A stretch of DNA of 64,000 nucleotides from assembly GCF_036271055.1 (NCBI RefSeq), contig NZ_DATBBJ010000099.1:155228-219227 (forward strand), in the 5' to 3' direction. The translations under genes and the position numbers were made by a program. This stretch comes from Scandinavium sp036271055 (GTDB lineage Bacteria; Pseudomonadota; Gammaproteobacteria; Enterobacterales; Enterobacteriaceae). The notes beneath the pieces were generated by a model. The model was given only the letters and a program-made list of their open reading frames with translations. It searched no databases and was not told the origin of the DNA. Shown in pieces: positions 8,829-17,603 of this stretch; positions within the stretch are counted from its first letter, which is position 1, and each line of letters opens with the position of its first letter.

Positions 8829-9056
8829 TTAACGGGTAAGCGCTTCGATTTCAATTAACGCCAGGTCTTTCTTGCGTAATACCAGGCTCACGCGGCGGGT
8901 TTCAATATGTACCGGATCGCCAAGTGGAGCGACGCGAACCACGTGAAAAGAAGAGCCGGGCAACATGCCAAGCGAAAGTAATTTCTGCCGATAAGCCGGG
9001 CTAATTTCGCGTGAAAATCCAGTGATTTTCCACGTACTGTCAGGAGTGAATTGCAT
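8829..9056 (-). CDS. feoA: Ferrous iron transport protein A
   Basis: Cytoplasmic 75-residue SH3-like protein needed for FeoB-mediated iron uptake. Conserved family residues include the GMLPGSSFHVVRVAPLGDP block (near residues 30-48) and the C-terminal LVLRKKDLALIEIE strand. Same length as E. coli FeoA. First gene of feoABC; its 352-base upstream region carries Fur-like and FNR-like sites. Confidence 0.96.
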   Translation of the reverse strand: MQFTPDSTWKITGFSREISPAYRQKLLSLGMLPGSSFHVVRVAPLGDPVHIETRRVSLVLRKKDLALIEIEALTR

Positions 9057-9162
9057 AAGGCCTGCTTTTGTCGCTAACCGATAATCCCTTCATACGCGCG
9101 GGGTGGCGCATGAAACCAACGATGATGCCAACAGGAAAGGATAAAATATCAACAGTAACGAT

Positions 9163-9181
9163 GATAATGAGAATGGTTTCC
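9163..9181 (-). promoter_or_regulatory. Fur box-like site upstream of feoA
   Basis: GATAATGAGAATGGTTTCC matches the 19-base Fur consensus (GATAATGATAATCATTATC) at 14 positions. It lies about 110 bases before the feoA start, in a place suited to iron repression of feoABC, which is the known mode in E. coli. Confidence 0.65.
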
Positions 9182-9237
9182 GTCTTCAATCAATAAAATG
9201 TGAACGGATGTTCATTCGATGAATAATTCATGCGAAT

Positions 9238-9251
9238 TTGATGTGGCTCAA
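9238..9251 (-). promoter_or_regulatory. FNR-like site upstream of feoA
   Basis: TTGATGTGGCTCAA matches the FNR consensus TTGAT-N4-ATCAA with one mismatch. It lies about 64 bases further upstream of feoA than the Fur box, a plausible activator position. FNR activation of feo under anaerobiosis is established in E. coli. Confidence 0.65.
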
Positions 9252-9364
9252 TATTTGCTGTGAGCGAGAATGTTCCTGGAAGTGCGGAGTTGTTATCAGT
9301 GTGAAAACGAAATCACTAATAATTAAAGAAAGGGTAAAAAGGGATGTCGATTTAATTTCAGCAA

Positions 9365-9393
9365 TAAAAAAAGCCCTCTCAAAATAAGAGGGC
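9365..9393 (-). terminator. Rho-independent terminator of yhgF
   Basis: On the minus strand GCCCTCT-N7-AGAGGGC is a perfect 7-bp stem followed by a T7 run, 16 bases after the yhgF stop codon. Classical intrinsic terminator. Confidence 0.88.
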
Positions 9394-9408
9394 CTGATAA
9401 GCAAAGAA

Positions 9409-11736
9409 TTACTTTTTCTTCATTGCCGCGGCCAGCGCATCCATCATGGCGCTGTTTCCGCCCGATTGCGTTTCACGACCGCGTGGCTTCGCCGCTTTGG
9501 CTGCCGGACGATTGGTCTGCTCACGACCGCCGCCGTTGCCGCGACGTGAGTGAGTTTCGCCAGGTTGTTCGTCCAGACGCATGGTCAGGGCGATACGCTT
9601 ACGCTGCAAGTCGACTTCCATCACTTTGACCTTCACGATGTCGCCGGCTTTCACCACGGTGTGCGGATCTTCAACGAACTTATCGGCAAGCGATGAGATA
9701 TGAACCAGGCCGTCCTGATGCACGCCGATATCGACAAATGCGCCGAAGTTGGTGACGTTGGTCACCGCACCTTCCAGCACCATGCCTGGCAGCAGGTCGT
9801 TCATGGTTTCTACGCCATCAGCGAATTGCGCGGTTTTGAACTCAGGACGCGGGTCACGACCCGGTTTTTCCAGCTCTTTGATGATGTCAGTGACCGTCGG
9901 CAGACCAAACTGCTGATCGGTAAAATCAACCGCTTTAACGTCGCGCAGCGCGCTGCTGTCGCCCATTAAATCTTTCAGCGCCTGCTCGGTGGCTGCCAGA
10001 ATGCGCTCAACCACCGGGTAGGCTTCCGGGTGAACGGTGGAGGCATCAAGCGGGTTATCGCCGTGGTTGATACGCAGGAAGCCCGCGCACTGTTCAAAGG
10101 CTTTTGGCCCCAGACGGCTCACTTTCAGCAATTGCTGGCGGTTCTGGAACTGACCGTTCTCATCACGCCAGGCCACGATATTCTGCGCCATCATGCGCGT
10201 CAGGCCCGCCACGCGGGTGAGCAGCGGAACTGACGCCGTGTTGAGGTCAACGCCAACGGCGTTCACACAGTCTTCAACCACTGCATCCAGTTTGCGTGCC
10301 AGTTGGCTCTGGCTGACGTCGTGCTGATACTGGCCGACACCGATGGATTTCGGGTCGATCTTCACCAGTTCTGCCAGCGGATCCTGCAAGCGACGGGCGA
10401 TAGAGACCGCGCCACGGATCGACACGTCGAGATCCGGGAACTCCAGCGCCGCCAGTTCAGACGCGGAATACACCGAGGCACCCGCTTCGCTGACGATAAC
10501 TTTCTGACCGGTGACTTTCGGGAATTGCTTCTGCACGTCGAGATAGAAACGCTCGGTTTCGCGCGATGCGGTGCCGTTACCAATCGCCACCAGTTCAACG
10601 TTGTGTTTCTCGCACAGCGCCGCCACGGCGACAGCGGCTTTCGCGGCCTGACCGGTGTGCGGGTAGATGGTATCGGTGGCAACCAGTTTGCCGGTGCCGT
10701 CAACGACCGCCACTTTCACGCCGGTACGCAGGCCCGGATCGAGACCCATTGTCGCGCGCAGGCCAGCAGGAGCCGCCATCAGTAAATCATGCAGGTTACG
10801 GGCGAAAACGTTAATCGCTTCGTCTTCCGCGCGTTCGCGCACGGTGCCCATTAATTCGGTTTCAAGGTGCATCAGCACTTTGATGCGCCACGTCCAGCTC
10901 ACCACGCCTTTGCGCCAGCTGTCTGCCGGGGCGTTGTTCAGGCGCAGGCCGAGGTGGTCGATAATGATTTGCTCGCAGTGGCTCTCTTTCGGCGGCTCAT
11001 CAAACTGTGGATCGGCGTTCAACGACAATTGCAGTATGCCTTCGTTACGACCACGGAACATCGCCAGCGCACGGTGAGAAGGGGCTGTCGCTATAGGTTC
11101 GTGATGATCGAAGTAGTCGCGGAATTTCGCGCCTTCTTCCTCTTTTCCGCTGACCACAACGGCCACCAGATGGGCATTTTTCCAGAGGTAGTTACGCACT
11201 TTCGCCAGCAGTTGCGCGTCTTCGGCGAAGCGTTCCATCAGGATGTAGCGCGCACCGTCGAGGGCGGCTTTGGTGTCGGCGACGCCATTCTCGGCGTTGA
11301 TGTATTTAGCCGCTTCTTCTTCCGGGGTGTGCGACGGCTCGTTCCACAGCAGATCGGCCAGCGGCTCAAGGCCGGCTTCAATCGCAATCTGCCCACGGGT
11401 GCGGCGCTTCGGTTTGTACGGAAGGTAGAGATCTTCGAGCTCGGTTTTGCTCAGGGTGCCATTGATGGCTTTTGCCAGCTCGTCGCTCAGTTTGCCCTGA
11501 TCATCGATGGATTTGAGAATCGACTGGCGACGCTCTTCCAGTTCGCGCAGATAACTCAGGCGCGTTTCCAGATTACGCAACTGGGTGTCGTCCAGCCCGC
11601 CAGTGACTTCCTTACGATAACGTGCAATAAACGGCACGGTGTTCCCTTCATCAAGCAGGCGAACGGCCGCAGCGACCTGTTCGTTTCTGGCCTGAAGTTC
11701 ACCCGCAATAATGCGGCAGAGCGAATCATTCATCAT
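9409..11736 (-). CDS. yhgF: Tex-family RNA-binding transcription accessory protein
   Basis: Nucleic-acid-binding protein of the Tex family (the bacterial relative of eukaryotic Spt6), thought to act in transcription and stress tolerance. The 775 residues show the N-terminal Tex domain (LLDEGNTVPFIARYRKE near 28-43), the YqgF-like RNase H fold (GLDPGLRTGVKVAVVD near 330), helix-hairpin-helix segments (VGVDLNTASVPLLTRVAGLT near 500) and a C-terminal S1 domain (GAVTNVTNFGAFVDIGVHQDG near 655). The tail after the S1 domain is basic and low in complexity. E. coli YhgF is 773 residues. Located just after greB on the same strand. Confidence 0.95.
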   Translation of the reverse strand: MMNDSLCRIIAGELQARNEQVAAAVRLLDEGNTVPFIARYRKEVTGGLDDTQLRNLETRLSYLRELEERRQSILKSIDDQGKLSDELAKAINGTLSKTELEDLYLPYKPKRRTRGQIAIEAGLEPLADLLWNEPSHTPEEEAAKYINAENGVADTKAALDGARYILMERFAEDAQLLAKVRNYLWKNAHLVAVVVSGKEEEGAKFRDYFDHHEPIATAPSHRALAMFRGRNEGILQLSLNADPQFDEPPKESHCEQIIIDHLGLRLNNAPADSWRKGVVSWTWRIKVLMHLETELMGTVRERAEDEAINVFARNLHDLLMAAPAGLRATMGLDPGLRTGVKVAVVDGTGKLVATDTIYPHTGQAAKAAVAVAALCEKHNVELVAIGNGTASRETERFYLDVQKQFPKVTGQKVIVSEAGASVYSASELAALEFPDLDVSIRGAVSIARRLQDPLAELVKIDPKSIGVGQYQHDVSQSQLARKLDAVVEDCVNAVGVDLNTASVPLLTRVAGLTRMMAQNIVAWRDENGQFQNRQQLLKVSRLGPKAFEQCAGFLRINHGDNPLDASTVHPEAYPVVERILAATEQALKDLMGDSSALRDVKAVDFTDQQFGLPTVTDIIKELEKPGRDPRPEFKTAQFADGVETMNDLLPGMVLEGAVTNVTNFGAFVDIGVHQDGLVHISSLADKFVEDPHTVVKAGDIVKVKVMEVDLQRKRIALTMRLDEQPGETHSRRGNGGGREQTNRPAAKAAKPRGRETQSGGNSAMMDALAAAMKKK

Positions 11737-11840
11737 GGCTATTTTTCATCTTGTGGATCGAAATTCAGGGAGACAGTTATACGTTTTGAGACGGCAAAAT
11801 ACCAGCAATCCAGCCCCCTAATCAGAGAGTTCCAGGTGGC

Positions 11841-12314
11841 CTATTTCGCATACTCAATGGTATTGACATACCAGCTGGCGTCGCCGGATGGCGTCTGAAC
11901 GACGGCCAAATCACCGACTTCTTTCTTCAGCAAAGCGCGGGCCATCGGTGAATCGATAGAGATGTAATCTTTGCGGCCAAAAATCTCGTCATAACCGACG
12001 ATGCGAAAGCGTTTGGTGTCCCCATCGTCATTCTCGATTTCCACCCATGCGCCGAAGAAGACTTTGCCTTCCTGCTGCGGGGAGTAATCGACAATCTTCA
12101 AATGTTCCAGACACTTGGTGAGATAGCGCACCCGACGGTCGATTTCACGCAGACGCTTTTTGTTGTATTGATAATCGGCGTTTTCGCTACGATCTCCGAG
12201 ACTTGCAGCCCAAGTGACTTTTTTTGTCACCTCAGGGCGGTCTTCGCGCCAGAGATAATCCAGCTCTTTCTTTAATTTCTCATACCCTTCACGGGTGATT
12301 AGCGGCGTTTTCAT
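11841..12314 (-). CDS. greB: Transcript cleavage factor GreB
   Basis: Enters the RNA polymerase secondary channel and stimulates cleavage of backtracked transcripts. The N-terminal coiled coil has the acidic tip in LGDRSENADYQ (Asp and Glu that bind the active-site Mg), followed by the FKBP-like C-terminal domain. I choose MKTPLITREGYEK (12314), 157 residues, matching E. coli; the in-frame ATG at 12353 would add 13 residues not seen in the family. Divergent from ompR. Confidence 0.95.
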   Translation of the reverse strand: MKTPLITREGYEKLKKELDYLWREDRPEVTKKVTWAASLGDRSENADYQYNKKRLREIDRRVRYLTKCLEHLKIVDYSPQQEGKVFFGAWVEIENDDGDTKRFRIVGYDEIFGRKDYISIDSPMARALLKKEVGDLAVVQTPSGDASWYVNTIEYAK

Positions 12315-12541
12315 TGTAATGCTACCTTGGTGACTACCTGCGCTTGCGCACATTTTGCCTCACAGAATACGCCAGATGGTTAAAAAATGGTTTTCTGTGA
12401 TGAAATGTACAGATAAGCTGCTGTTAAATATGCTTTGTAACAATTTCGGCTAGAATTTATACCAGATTTAGCTGGAGCGTAGCGTACGCTTTTTTAAGAA
12501 TACGCACTCATAATTGTTACGAACCTTCTGGGAGTAAAAAC

Positions 12542-13261
12542 ATGCAAGAGAATTATAAGATTCTTGTTGTGGATGACGACATGCGCCTGCGCGCGCTTCT
12601 TGAGCGTTATCTGACCGAGCAAGGCTTCCAGGTTCGAAGCGTCGCCAACGCCGAACAGATGGATCGCCTGCTGACCCGTGAATCTTTCCACCTGATGGTG
12701 CTGGATTTAATGCTGCCTGGCGAAGACGGTCTTTCCATCTGCCGTCGTCTGCGCAGTCAGAGTAACCCAATGCCGATCATCATGGTGACGGCGAAGGGTG
12801 AAGAAGTTGACCGTATCGTGGGCCTGGAAATCGGTGCCGACGACTACATTCCTAAACCGTTCAACCCGCGTGAACTGCTGGCCCGAATCCGTGCGGTGCT
12901 GCGTCGTCAGGCGAACGAGCTGCCGGGCGCGCCTTCTCAGGAAGAAGCGGTGATTGCCTTCGGTAAGTTCAAGCTGAATCTCGGTACGCGCGAAATGTTC
13001 CGCGAAGACGAGCCAATGCCACTGACCAGCGGGGAATTCGCGGTACTAAAAGCATTGGTTAGTCATCCGCGTGAGCCGCTGTCTCGCGACAAGCTGATGA
13101 ACCTGGCCCGTGGCCGTGAATATTCTGCGATGGAGCGTTCCATCGACGTGCAGATTTCTCGTCTGCGCCGCATGGTAGAAGAAGATCCTGCGCATCCACG
13201 CTACATTCAGACCGTTTGGGGTCTGGGCTACGTCTTCGTGCCGGACGGTTCTAAGGCATGA
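12542..13261 (+). CDS. ompR: Osmoregulatory response regulator OmpR
   Basis: DNA-binding response regulator that controls porin genes and many others. Receiver domain: acidic pocket Asp11-Asp12, phospho-acceptor Asp55 in LDLMLPGEDG, and Lys105-type KPFNPRELLARI. The C-terminal winged helix has the SRDKLMNLARGREYSAMERSIDVQ-type recognition region. Its 239 residues equal E. coli OmpR. The start follows GGGAGTAAAAAC. envZ overlaps its stop by 4 bases (ATGA), the usual translational coupling. The 227 bases upstream hold the divergent greB/ompR promoters; I could not assign their elements with confidence. Confidence 0.98.
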   Translation: MQENYKILVVDDDMRLRALLERYLTEQGFQVRSVANAEQMDRLLTRESFHLMVLDLMLPGEDGLSICRRLRSQSNPMPIIMVTAKGEEVDRIVGLEIGADDYIPKPFNPRELLARIRAVLRRQANELPGAPSQEEAVIAFGKFKLNLGTREMFREDEPMPLTSGEFAVLKALVSHPREPLSRDKLMNLARGREYSAMERSIDVQISRLRRMVEEDPAHPRYIQTVWGLGYVFVPDGSKA

Positions 13262-14607
13262 GGCGAATGCGCTTCTCACCACGAAGTTCATTTGCTCGCA
13301 CGTTGCTTCTGATTGTCACCTTGCTGTTCGCAAGCCTGGTGACAACGTATCTTGTGGTGCTGAACTTCGCGATTTTGCCGAGTTTGCAGCAGTTCAATAA
13401 AGTGTTGGCGTACGAAGTCCGTATGCTGATGACCGACAAACTGCAGCTGGAAGACGGCACCCAACTGGTGGTGCCCCCGGCATTTCGACGTGAGATTTAC
13501 CGTGAGCTTGGCATTTCGCTCTATTCCGATGAAGCCGCGGAAGATGCCGGGCTACGCTGGGCGCAGCATTACGAATTTTTAAGCCAGCAAATGGCGCAGC
13601 AATTGGGTGGCCCAACGGAAGTGCGCGTTGAGGTCAACAAAAGCTCGCCGGTTGTTTGGCTGAAAACCTGGCTGTCACCCAATATTTGGGTGCGCGTCCC
13701 GCTGACTGAAATCCACCAAGGCGACTTCTCGCCGCTGTTCCGTTATACGCTGGCGATTATGCTGATGGCGATTGGCGGGGCATGGCTGTTTATTCGTATT
13801 CAAAACCGGCCCTTGGTCGATCTTGAGCATGCCGCTTTGCAGGTGGGTAAAGGGATAATCCCGCCGCCGCTGCGCGAATATGGTGCTTCGGAAGTTCGCT
13901 CTGTGACCCGCGCCTTTAACCATATGGCCGCTGGCGTGAAGCAGTTAGCAGACGACCGAACGCTGTTGATGGCTGGTGTAAGTCATGATTTACGTACACC
14001 ACTGACTCGTATCCGCCTGGCAACAGAGATGATGGGCGAACAGGACGGTTACCTCGCCGAATCCATCAACAAGGATATCGAAGAGTGCAATGCCATCATC
14101 GAGCAGTTCATCGACTACCTGCGCACAGGTCAGGAGATGCCGATGGAGCTCGGCGACCTGAACTCGGTGCTCGGCGAAGTGGTTGCAGCGGAAAGTGGCT
14201 ACGAGCGTGAAATTGACACCGATATTCAGCCCGGCGAAATCCCGGTGCGAATGCATCCGCTGTCAATCAAACGCGCGCTGGCGAATATGGTGGTCAACGC
14301 CGCTCGTTATGGCAATGGCTGGATCAAAGTCAGCAGCGGCAGTGAACCGAATCGCGTCTGGTTCCAGGTCGAAGATGATGGTCCGGGTATTAAACCTGAG
14401 CAGCGCAAGCATCTGTTCCAGCCGTTTGTACGCGGCGACAGTGCGCGCAGTACCAGTGGAACCGGATTGGGGCTTGCTATCGTGCAGCGCATTATCGACA
14501 ACCATAATGGCTTGCTGGAGATTGATACCAGTGAACGGGGCGGGTTGTTGATTCGGGCGTGGCTGCCGGTTCCTGTTGCTCGTACTTCCGGCAATAAAGA
14601 CAGCTAA
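13258..14607 (+). CDS. envZ: Osmosensor histidine kinase EnvZ
   Basis: Inner-membrane kinase/phosphatase partner of OmpR. Membrane segments lie near residues 15-37 and 160-180 around a periplasmic domain, followed by a HAMP linker. The phospho-acceptor His243 is in GVSHDLRTPLTR. The ATP-binding domain has the N box (NMVVNAARYG), G1 (DDGPGI) and G2 (GTGLGLAIV). Length 449 (450 in E. coli); only the C-terminal tail differs noticeably. Overlaps ompR by 4 bases. Confidence 0.98.
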   Translation: MRRMRFSPRSSFARTLLLIVTLLFASLVTTYLVVLNFAILPSLQQFNKVLAYEVRMLMTDKLQLEDGTQLVVPPAFRREIYRELGISLYSDEAAEDAGLRWAQHYEFLSQQMAQQLGGPTEVRVEVNKSSPVVWLKTWLSPNIWVRVPLTEIHQGDFSPLFRYTLAIMLMAIGGAWLFIRIQNRPLVDLEHAALQVGKGIIPPPLREYGASEVRSVTRAFNHMAAGVKQLADDRTLLMAGVSHDLRTPLTRIRLATEMMGEQDGYLAESINKDIEECNAIIEQFIDYLRTGQEMPMELGDLNSVLGEVVAAESGYEREIDTDIQPGEIPVRMHPLSIKRALANMVVNAARYGNGWIKVSSGSEPNRVWFQVEDDGPGIKPEQRKHLFQPFVRGDSARSTSGTGLGLAIVQRIIDNHNGLLEIDTSERGGLLIRAWLPVPVARTSGNKDS

Positions 14608-14610
14608 AAA

Positions 14611-14690
14611 AATGCCCGACAGCGCAATACGCGTGTCGGGCCTACATTCTGTTGTAGGTCGAGTAGGCACAAGCGCCACCCGACATTAAA
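14611..14690. repeat. REP-like palindromes between envZ and pckA
   Basis: GCCCGACA (14614-14621) and TGTCGGGC (14634-14641) form an 8-bp perfect stem. A second imperfect unit follows (GTAGGTCGAGTAGG...GCGCCACCCGAC). The wording resembles other REP-type units in this window (3577-3650, 49501-49573), so I take it as a BIME-like pair between convergent genes. Confidence 0.6.
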
Positions 14691-14705
14691 TAATGATGAA
14701 ACGAC

Positions 14706-14740
14706 AAGTCGGGTCAGCGTCAGCTCACCCGACTTTTTTA
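14706..14740. terminator. Terminator between convergent envZ and pckA
   Basis: AAGTCGGGT (14706-14714) and ACCCGACTT (14727-14735) pair perfectly over 9 bp; on the plus strand the stem runs into a T7 tract, giving a strong terminator for ompR-envZ. On the minus strand it lies right after the pckA stop but lacks a long T run. Confidence 0.85.
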
Positions 14741-14743
14741 TGC

Positions 14744-16363
14744 TTACAGTTTTGGGCCTGCTTCAACCAGCGCCGCACCCGCCGGGGTATCGGTGTACTT
14801 CTCGAAGTTCTCAACGAACAATTTCGCCAGTGCTTGCGCCTTTTCCTGCCACTGTTCCGGTGAACCGTAGGTATTACGCGGATCCAGAATATGCGTATCC
14901 ACACCCGGTAATTCGGTTGGAATTTGCAGGTCAAACATCGGCAGGGTGAAGGTTTCGGTGTTATCCAGTGTACCGTCGAGAATGGCGTCGATAATGGCGC
15001 GTGTATCTTTAATCGAGATACGTTTGCCAGTGCCGTTCCAGCCGGTGTTCACCAGATAAGCCTGCGCCCCGGACGCCTGCATGCGTTTCACCAGCACTTC
15101 TGCATACTGCGTTGGGTGCAGCGACAGGAATGCCGCGCCAAAGCAGGCAGAGAAGGTTGGCGTCGGTTCGGTCACGCCGCGCTCGGTGCCCGCCAGTTTG
15201 GCGGTGAAGCCAGACAGGAAGTGATATTGCGTCTGATTTGCCGTCAGGCGTGAAACCGGCGGCAGCACACCAAAGGCATCAGCGGTGAGGAAAATTACTT
15301 TCGTGGCATGGCCCGCTTTCGACACCGGTTTGACGATATTATCGATATGGTAAATCGGGTAAGACACGCGGGTGTTTTCAGTTTTCGATGCGTCGTCGAA
15401 ATCGATGGTGCCCTCGGCCAGCACGCTCACGTTTTCCAGCAACGCGTCGCGACGAATCGCGTGGTAGATATCCGGTTCAGCTTCTTCGGACAGACGAATG
15501 GTCTTCGCGTAGCAGCCACCTTCAAAGTTAAACACGCCGTCGTCGTCCCAGCCGTGTTCATCATCGCCAATCAGGCGGCGTTTCGGATCGGTGGAGAGCG
15601 TCGTTTTGCCCGTGCCGGAGAGGCCAAAGAACACCGCCACATCGCCTTTCTCGCCCACGTTCGCCGAACAGTGCATAGAGGCAATGCCTTTCAGCGGCAG
15701 CAGGTAGTTCATGATCGAGAACATGCCTTTTTTCATTTCGCCGCCGTACCAGGTGCCGCCAATCAGCTGTACGCGTTCGGTCAGATTGAACGCCACGAAG
15801 TTCTCGGAGTTCAGTCCCTGCGCCTTCCAGTCTGGATTTGTGCATTTCGCGCCGTTCATCACCACGAAATCAGGCTTAAACGTTGCCAGCTCTTCGTCGC
15901 TCGGACGGATAAACATGTTTTTGACGAAGTGCGCCTGCCAGGCCACTTCGGTGATGAAGCGCACGCACAGTCGGGTGTCGGCGTTAGCGCCGCAGTAAGC
16001 ATCGATAATAAACAGGCGCTTACCGGAAAGTTGTTGGGTGACGAGGCCTTTGAGTTGCTGCCAGGTTTCGGGGGAGAGCGGTTTATTGTCGTTCTTGCCT
16101 TTGCCTTTATCCGCCCACCATACGGTGTCGCGAGTGGTGTCATCACGGACAATGTATTTATCTTTCGGCGAACGGCCAGTAAAGATACCGGTATCGACAG
16201 CGATAGCACCGAGGTTCGTCAGAACGCCACGTTCGTACCCTTGCAGGGTCGGATTGAGCTCTTCCTCAAATAACGTGTCGTAATCAGGGTTGTAGACAAT
16301 GTCCTGGACGTCGTGGATACCATAAGCCTTGAGATCCTGCGGGGTAAGACCATTAACACGCAT
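14744..16363 (-). CDS. pckA: Phosphoenolpyruvate carboxykinase (ATP)
   Basis: Decarboxylates and phosphorylates oxaloacetate to PEP, the first committed step of gluconeogenesis from C4 acids. The kinase P-loop GLSGTGKTTLS is near residue 250, preceded by the PEPCK-specific block MKKGMFSIMNYLLPLKG and followed by the metal-binding IGDDEHGWDDDGVFNFEGG. Length 539 (540 in E. coli). Divergent from nothing; its 5' region of 338 bases contains a good CRP-like site, fitting the known cAMP-dependent, glucose-repressed expression of this gene. Confidence 0.98.
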   Translation of the reverse strand: MRVNGLTPQDLKAYGIHDVQDIVYNPDYDTLFEEELNPTLQGYERGVLTNLGAIAVDTGIFTGRSPKDKYIVRDDTTRDTVWWADKGKGKNDNKPLSPETWQQLKGLVTQQLSGKRLFIIDAYCGANADTRLCVRFITEVAWQAHFVKNMFIRPSDEELATFKPDFVVMNGAKCTNPDWKAQGLNSENFVAFNLTERVQLIGGTWYGGEMKKGMFSIMNYLLPLKGIASMHCSANVGEKGDVAVFFGLSGTGKTTLSTDPKRRLIGDDEHGWDDDGVFNFEGGCYAKTIRLSEEAEPDIYHAIRRDALLENVSVLAEGTIDFDDASKTENTRVSYPIYHIDNIVKPVSKAGHATKVIFLTADAFGVLPPVSRLTANQTQYHFLSGFTAKLAGTERGVTEPTPTFSACFGAAFLSLHPTQYAEVLVKRMQASGAQAYLVNTGWNGTGKRISIKDTRAIIDAILDGTLDNTETFTLPMFDLQIPTELPGVDTHILDPRNTYGSPEQWQEKAQALAKLFVENFEKYTDTPAGAALVEAGPKL

Positions 16364-16701
16364 GTCACTGCTCCTTAGCCAATATGTACTGCCAATGATT
16401 GTAGGGTTGTTTGAGGGTTATTGACCGCGACCAGGCTCATAGATTTGCGTATCCGGACTCTCGTCAAACTAACGGAAAACACGGTGACTCCTGTCACGAG
16501 GCGAGACAGATTATGGCAGGAAACGTTTTTGTATGGGGGGAAATGTTCTTAAATGGTTAATAACTGGTTTAATACACTGATGAAATGTGAATGTAATCGC
16601 ATTCCTGAAAGAAAGTGACGAAAGTGTTACAGCAAAAATCGATTCACTTCGCGTTGCGCTTCCCCTCTCCCGGCTGAGAGAGGGGACGCTACGGGCAAAA
16701 A
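16364..16701. other. Intergenic region upstream of pckA
   Basis: 338 bases between the pckA start and the hslO stop. It contains a CRP-like site about 223 bases before pckA, an AT-rich stretch consistent with a promoter and long leader, and near the hslO end an 8-bp GC-rich inverted repeat (CCCCTCTC / GAGAGGGG, 16662-16685) that could be the hslO 3' hairpin but lacks a T-tract. No gene seen. Confidence 0.6.
16586..16601 (-). promoter_or_regulatory. CRP-like site upstream of pckA
   Basis: TGTGAATGTAATCGCA matches the CRP half-site pattern TGTGA-N6-TCACA at nine of ten positions. Its distance from the ATG (about 223 bases) implies either a distal promoter with a long leader or a second upstream site. 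Catabolite control of pckA is established in E. coli. Confidence 0.68.
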
Positions 16702-17580
16702 TCAATGCACTTGCGGATCTGCAGGAGAGGCGTTGTTGCGGATCTCGGCAATATCCATCGCGTTGAACACGTAATGGCTGCCGCAGTAGTCGCAGTTCAT
16801 GTCGATTTCGCCGTCGTCGGCCAGAATGCTGTCGACTTCTTCGTCAGGTAGCGTTCTTAAGGCATCGGCGCAGCGCTCGCGAGAACAAGTGCACTTGAAT
16901 TCGACCGCTTGCGGATCGTAAACCGTCACTTCTTCTTCGTGATACAAACGCCACAACACGTCGGTGGCTGGCAAACCAAACAGCTCTTCTGCTTTGATGG
17001 TGTCAGTCAGCGTTGCCAGATGCTCAAAATCTGCCGTCTGCGCGTTCTGCGCGGGCATCACCTGCAACAGAATTCCGCCCGCCGCCATTTTGCCTTCATG
17101 CTCACCGGTACGGATGATCAGACGGGTCGGCAACTGCTCGGAACGCAGGAAGTAATCTTCCAGACAGGCCGCCAGCGTATCGCCTTCCAGACCGACGACG
17201 CCCTGATAACGCTCGCCTTCTTCTGGTGCAATGGTAATCACCAGATAGCCGTTACCGACCAGCGTTTTCAGATCGGCGTTTTCCGGGATATCGCCCTGGA
17301 CACGCGCCACACCGCGCAGCTGTTGATTGTTATTACCGTTAATCACCGCCAGCGACATGGGGCCATCGCCCTGCAATTGCACGGTGATATCCCCGGCAAA
17401 CTTCAGAGTCGCGGTCAGCAGGCTGGTGGCAACCAACAGCTCAGCCAGTACGTTTTTCACCGGCTGTGGATAGCTGTGGTTAGCCAGCACTTGCTCCAGC
17501 GTTTCGGAGACAGTGACCAGTTCGCCGCGTACGGCCACGTTTTCAAACAGATAGCGGTGCAATTGATCGTGTTGAATCAT
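16702..17580 (-). CDS. hslO: Redox-regulated chaperone Hsp33
   Basis: Holdase chaperone switched on by oxidation and unfolding. The redox switch is the zinc site formed by the cysteines in CTCSRERC (near residue 232) and CDYCG (near residue 265), all four zinc ligands present. I start at MIQHDQLHRYLF (17580); a second ATG one codon upstream is also possible. Length is 292, as in E. coli. It follows hslR by 23 bases on the same strand. Confidence 0.96.
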   Translation of the reverse strand: MIQHDQLHRYLFENVAVRGELVTVSETLEQVLANHSYPQPVKNVLAELLVATSLLTATLKFAGDITVQLQGDGPMSLAVINGNNNQQLRGVARVQGDIPENADLKTLVGNGYLVITIAPEEGERYQGVVGLEGDTLAACLEDYFLRSEQLPTRLIIRTGEHEGKMAAGGILLQVMPAQNAQTADFEHLATLTDTIKAEELFGLPATDVLWRLYHEEEVTVYDPQAVEFKCTCSRERCADALRTLPDEEVDSILADDGEIDMNCDYCGSHYVFNAMDIAEIRNNASPADPQVH

Positions 17581-17603
17581 CATTTTCTCTCTTAAGGGAA
17601 CGG

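Larger units (their letters stand above)
9057..9408. other. Intergenic control region of feoABC and 3' region of yhgF
   Basis: 352 bases without a credible gene between feoA (start at 9056) and the yhgF stop. It is AT-rich. The feoA-proximal half holds the Fur-like and FNR-like sites described separately; the far end holds the yhgF terminator. The stretch 9260-9360 contains no motif or ORF that I can support. Confidence 0.7.

Noticed and set aside
10867..11898. 343-codon open frame on the plus strand
   Set aside because: Antisense to yhgF and running into greB; shadow frame with no recognisable domain.
15308..16273. 321-codon open frame on the plus strand
   Set aside because: Antisense to pckA; no plausible start context or family match.
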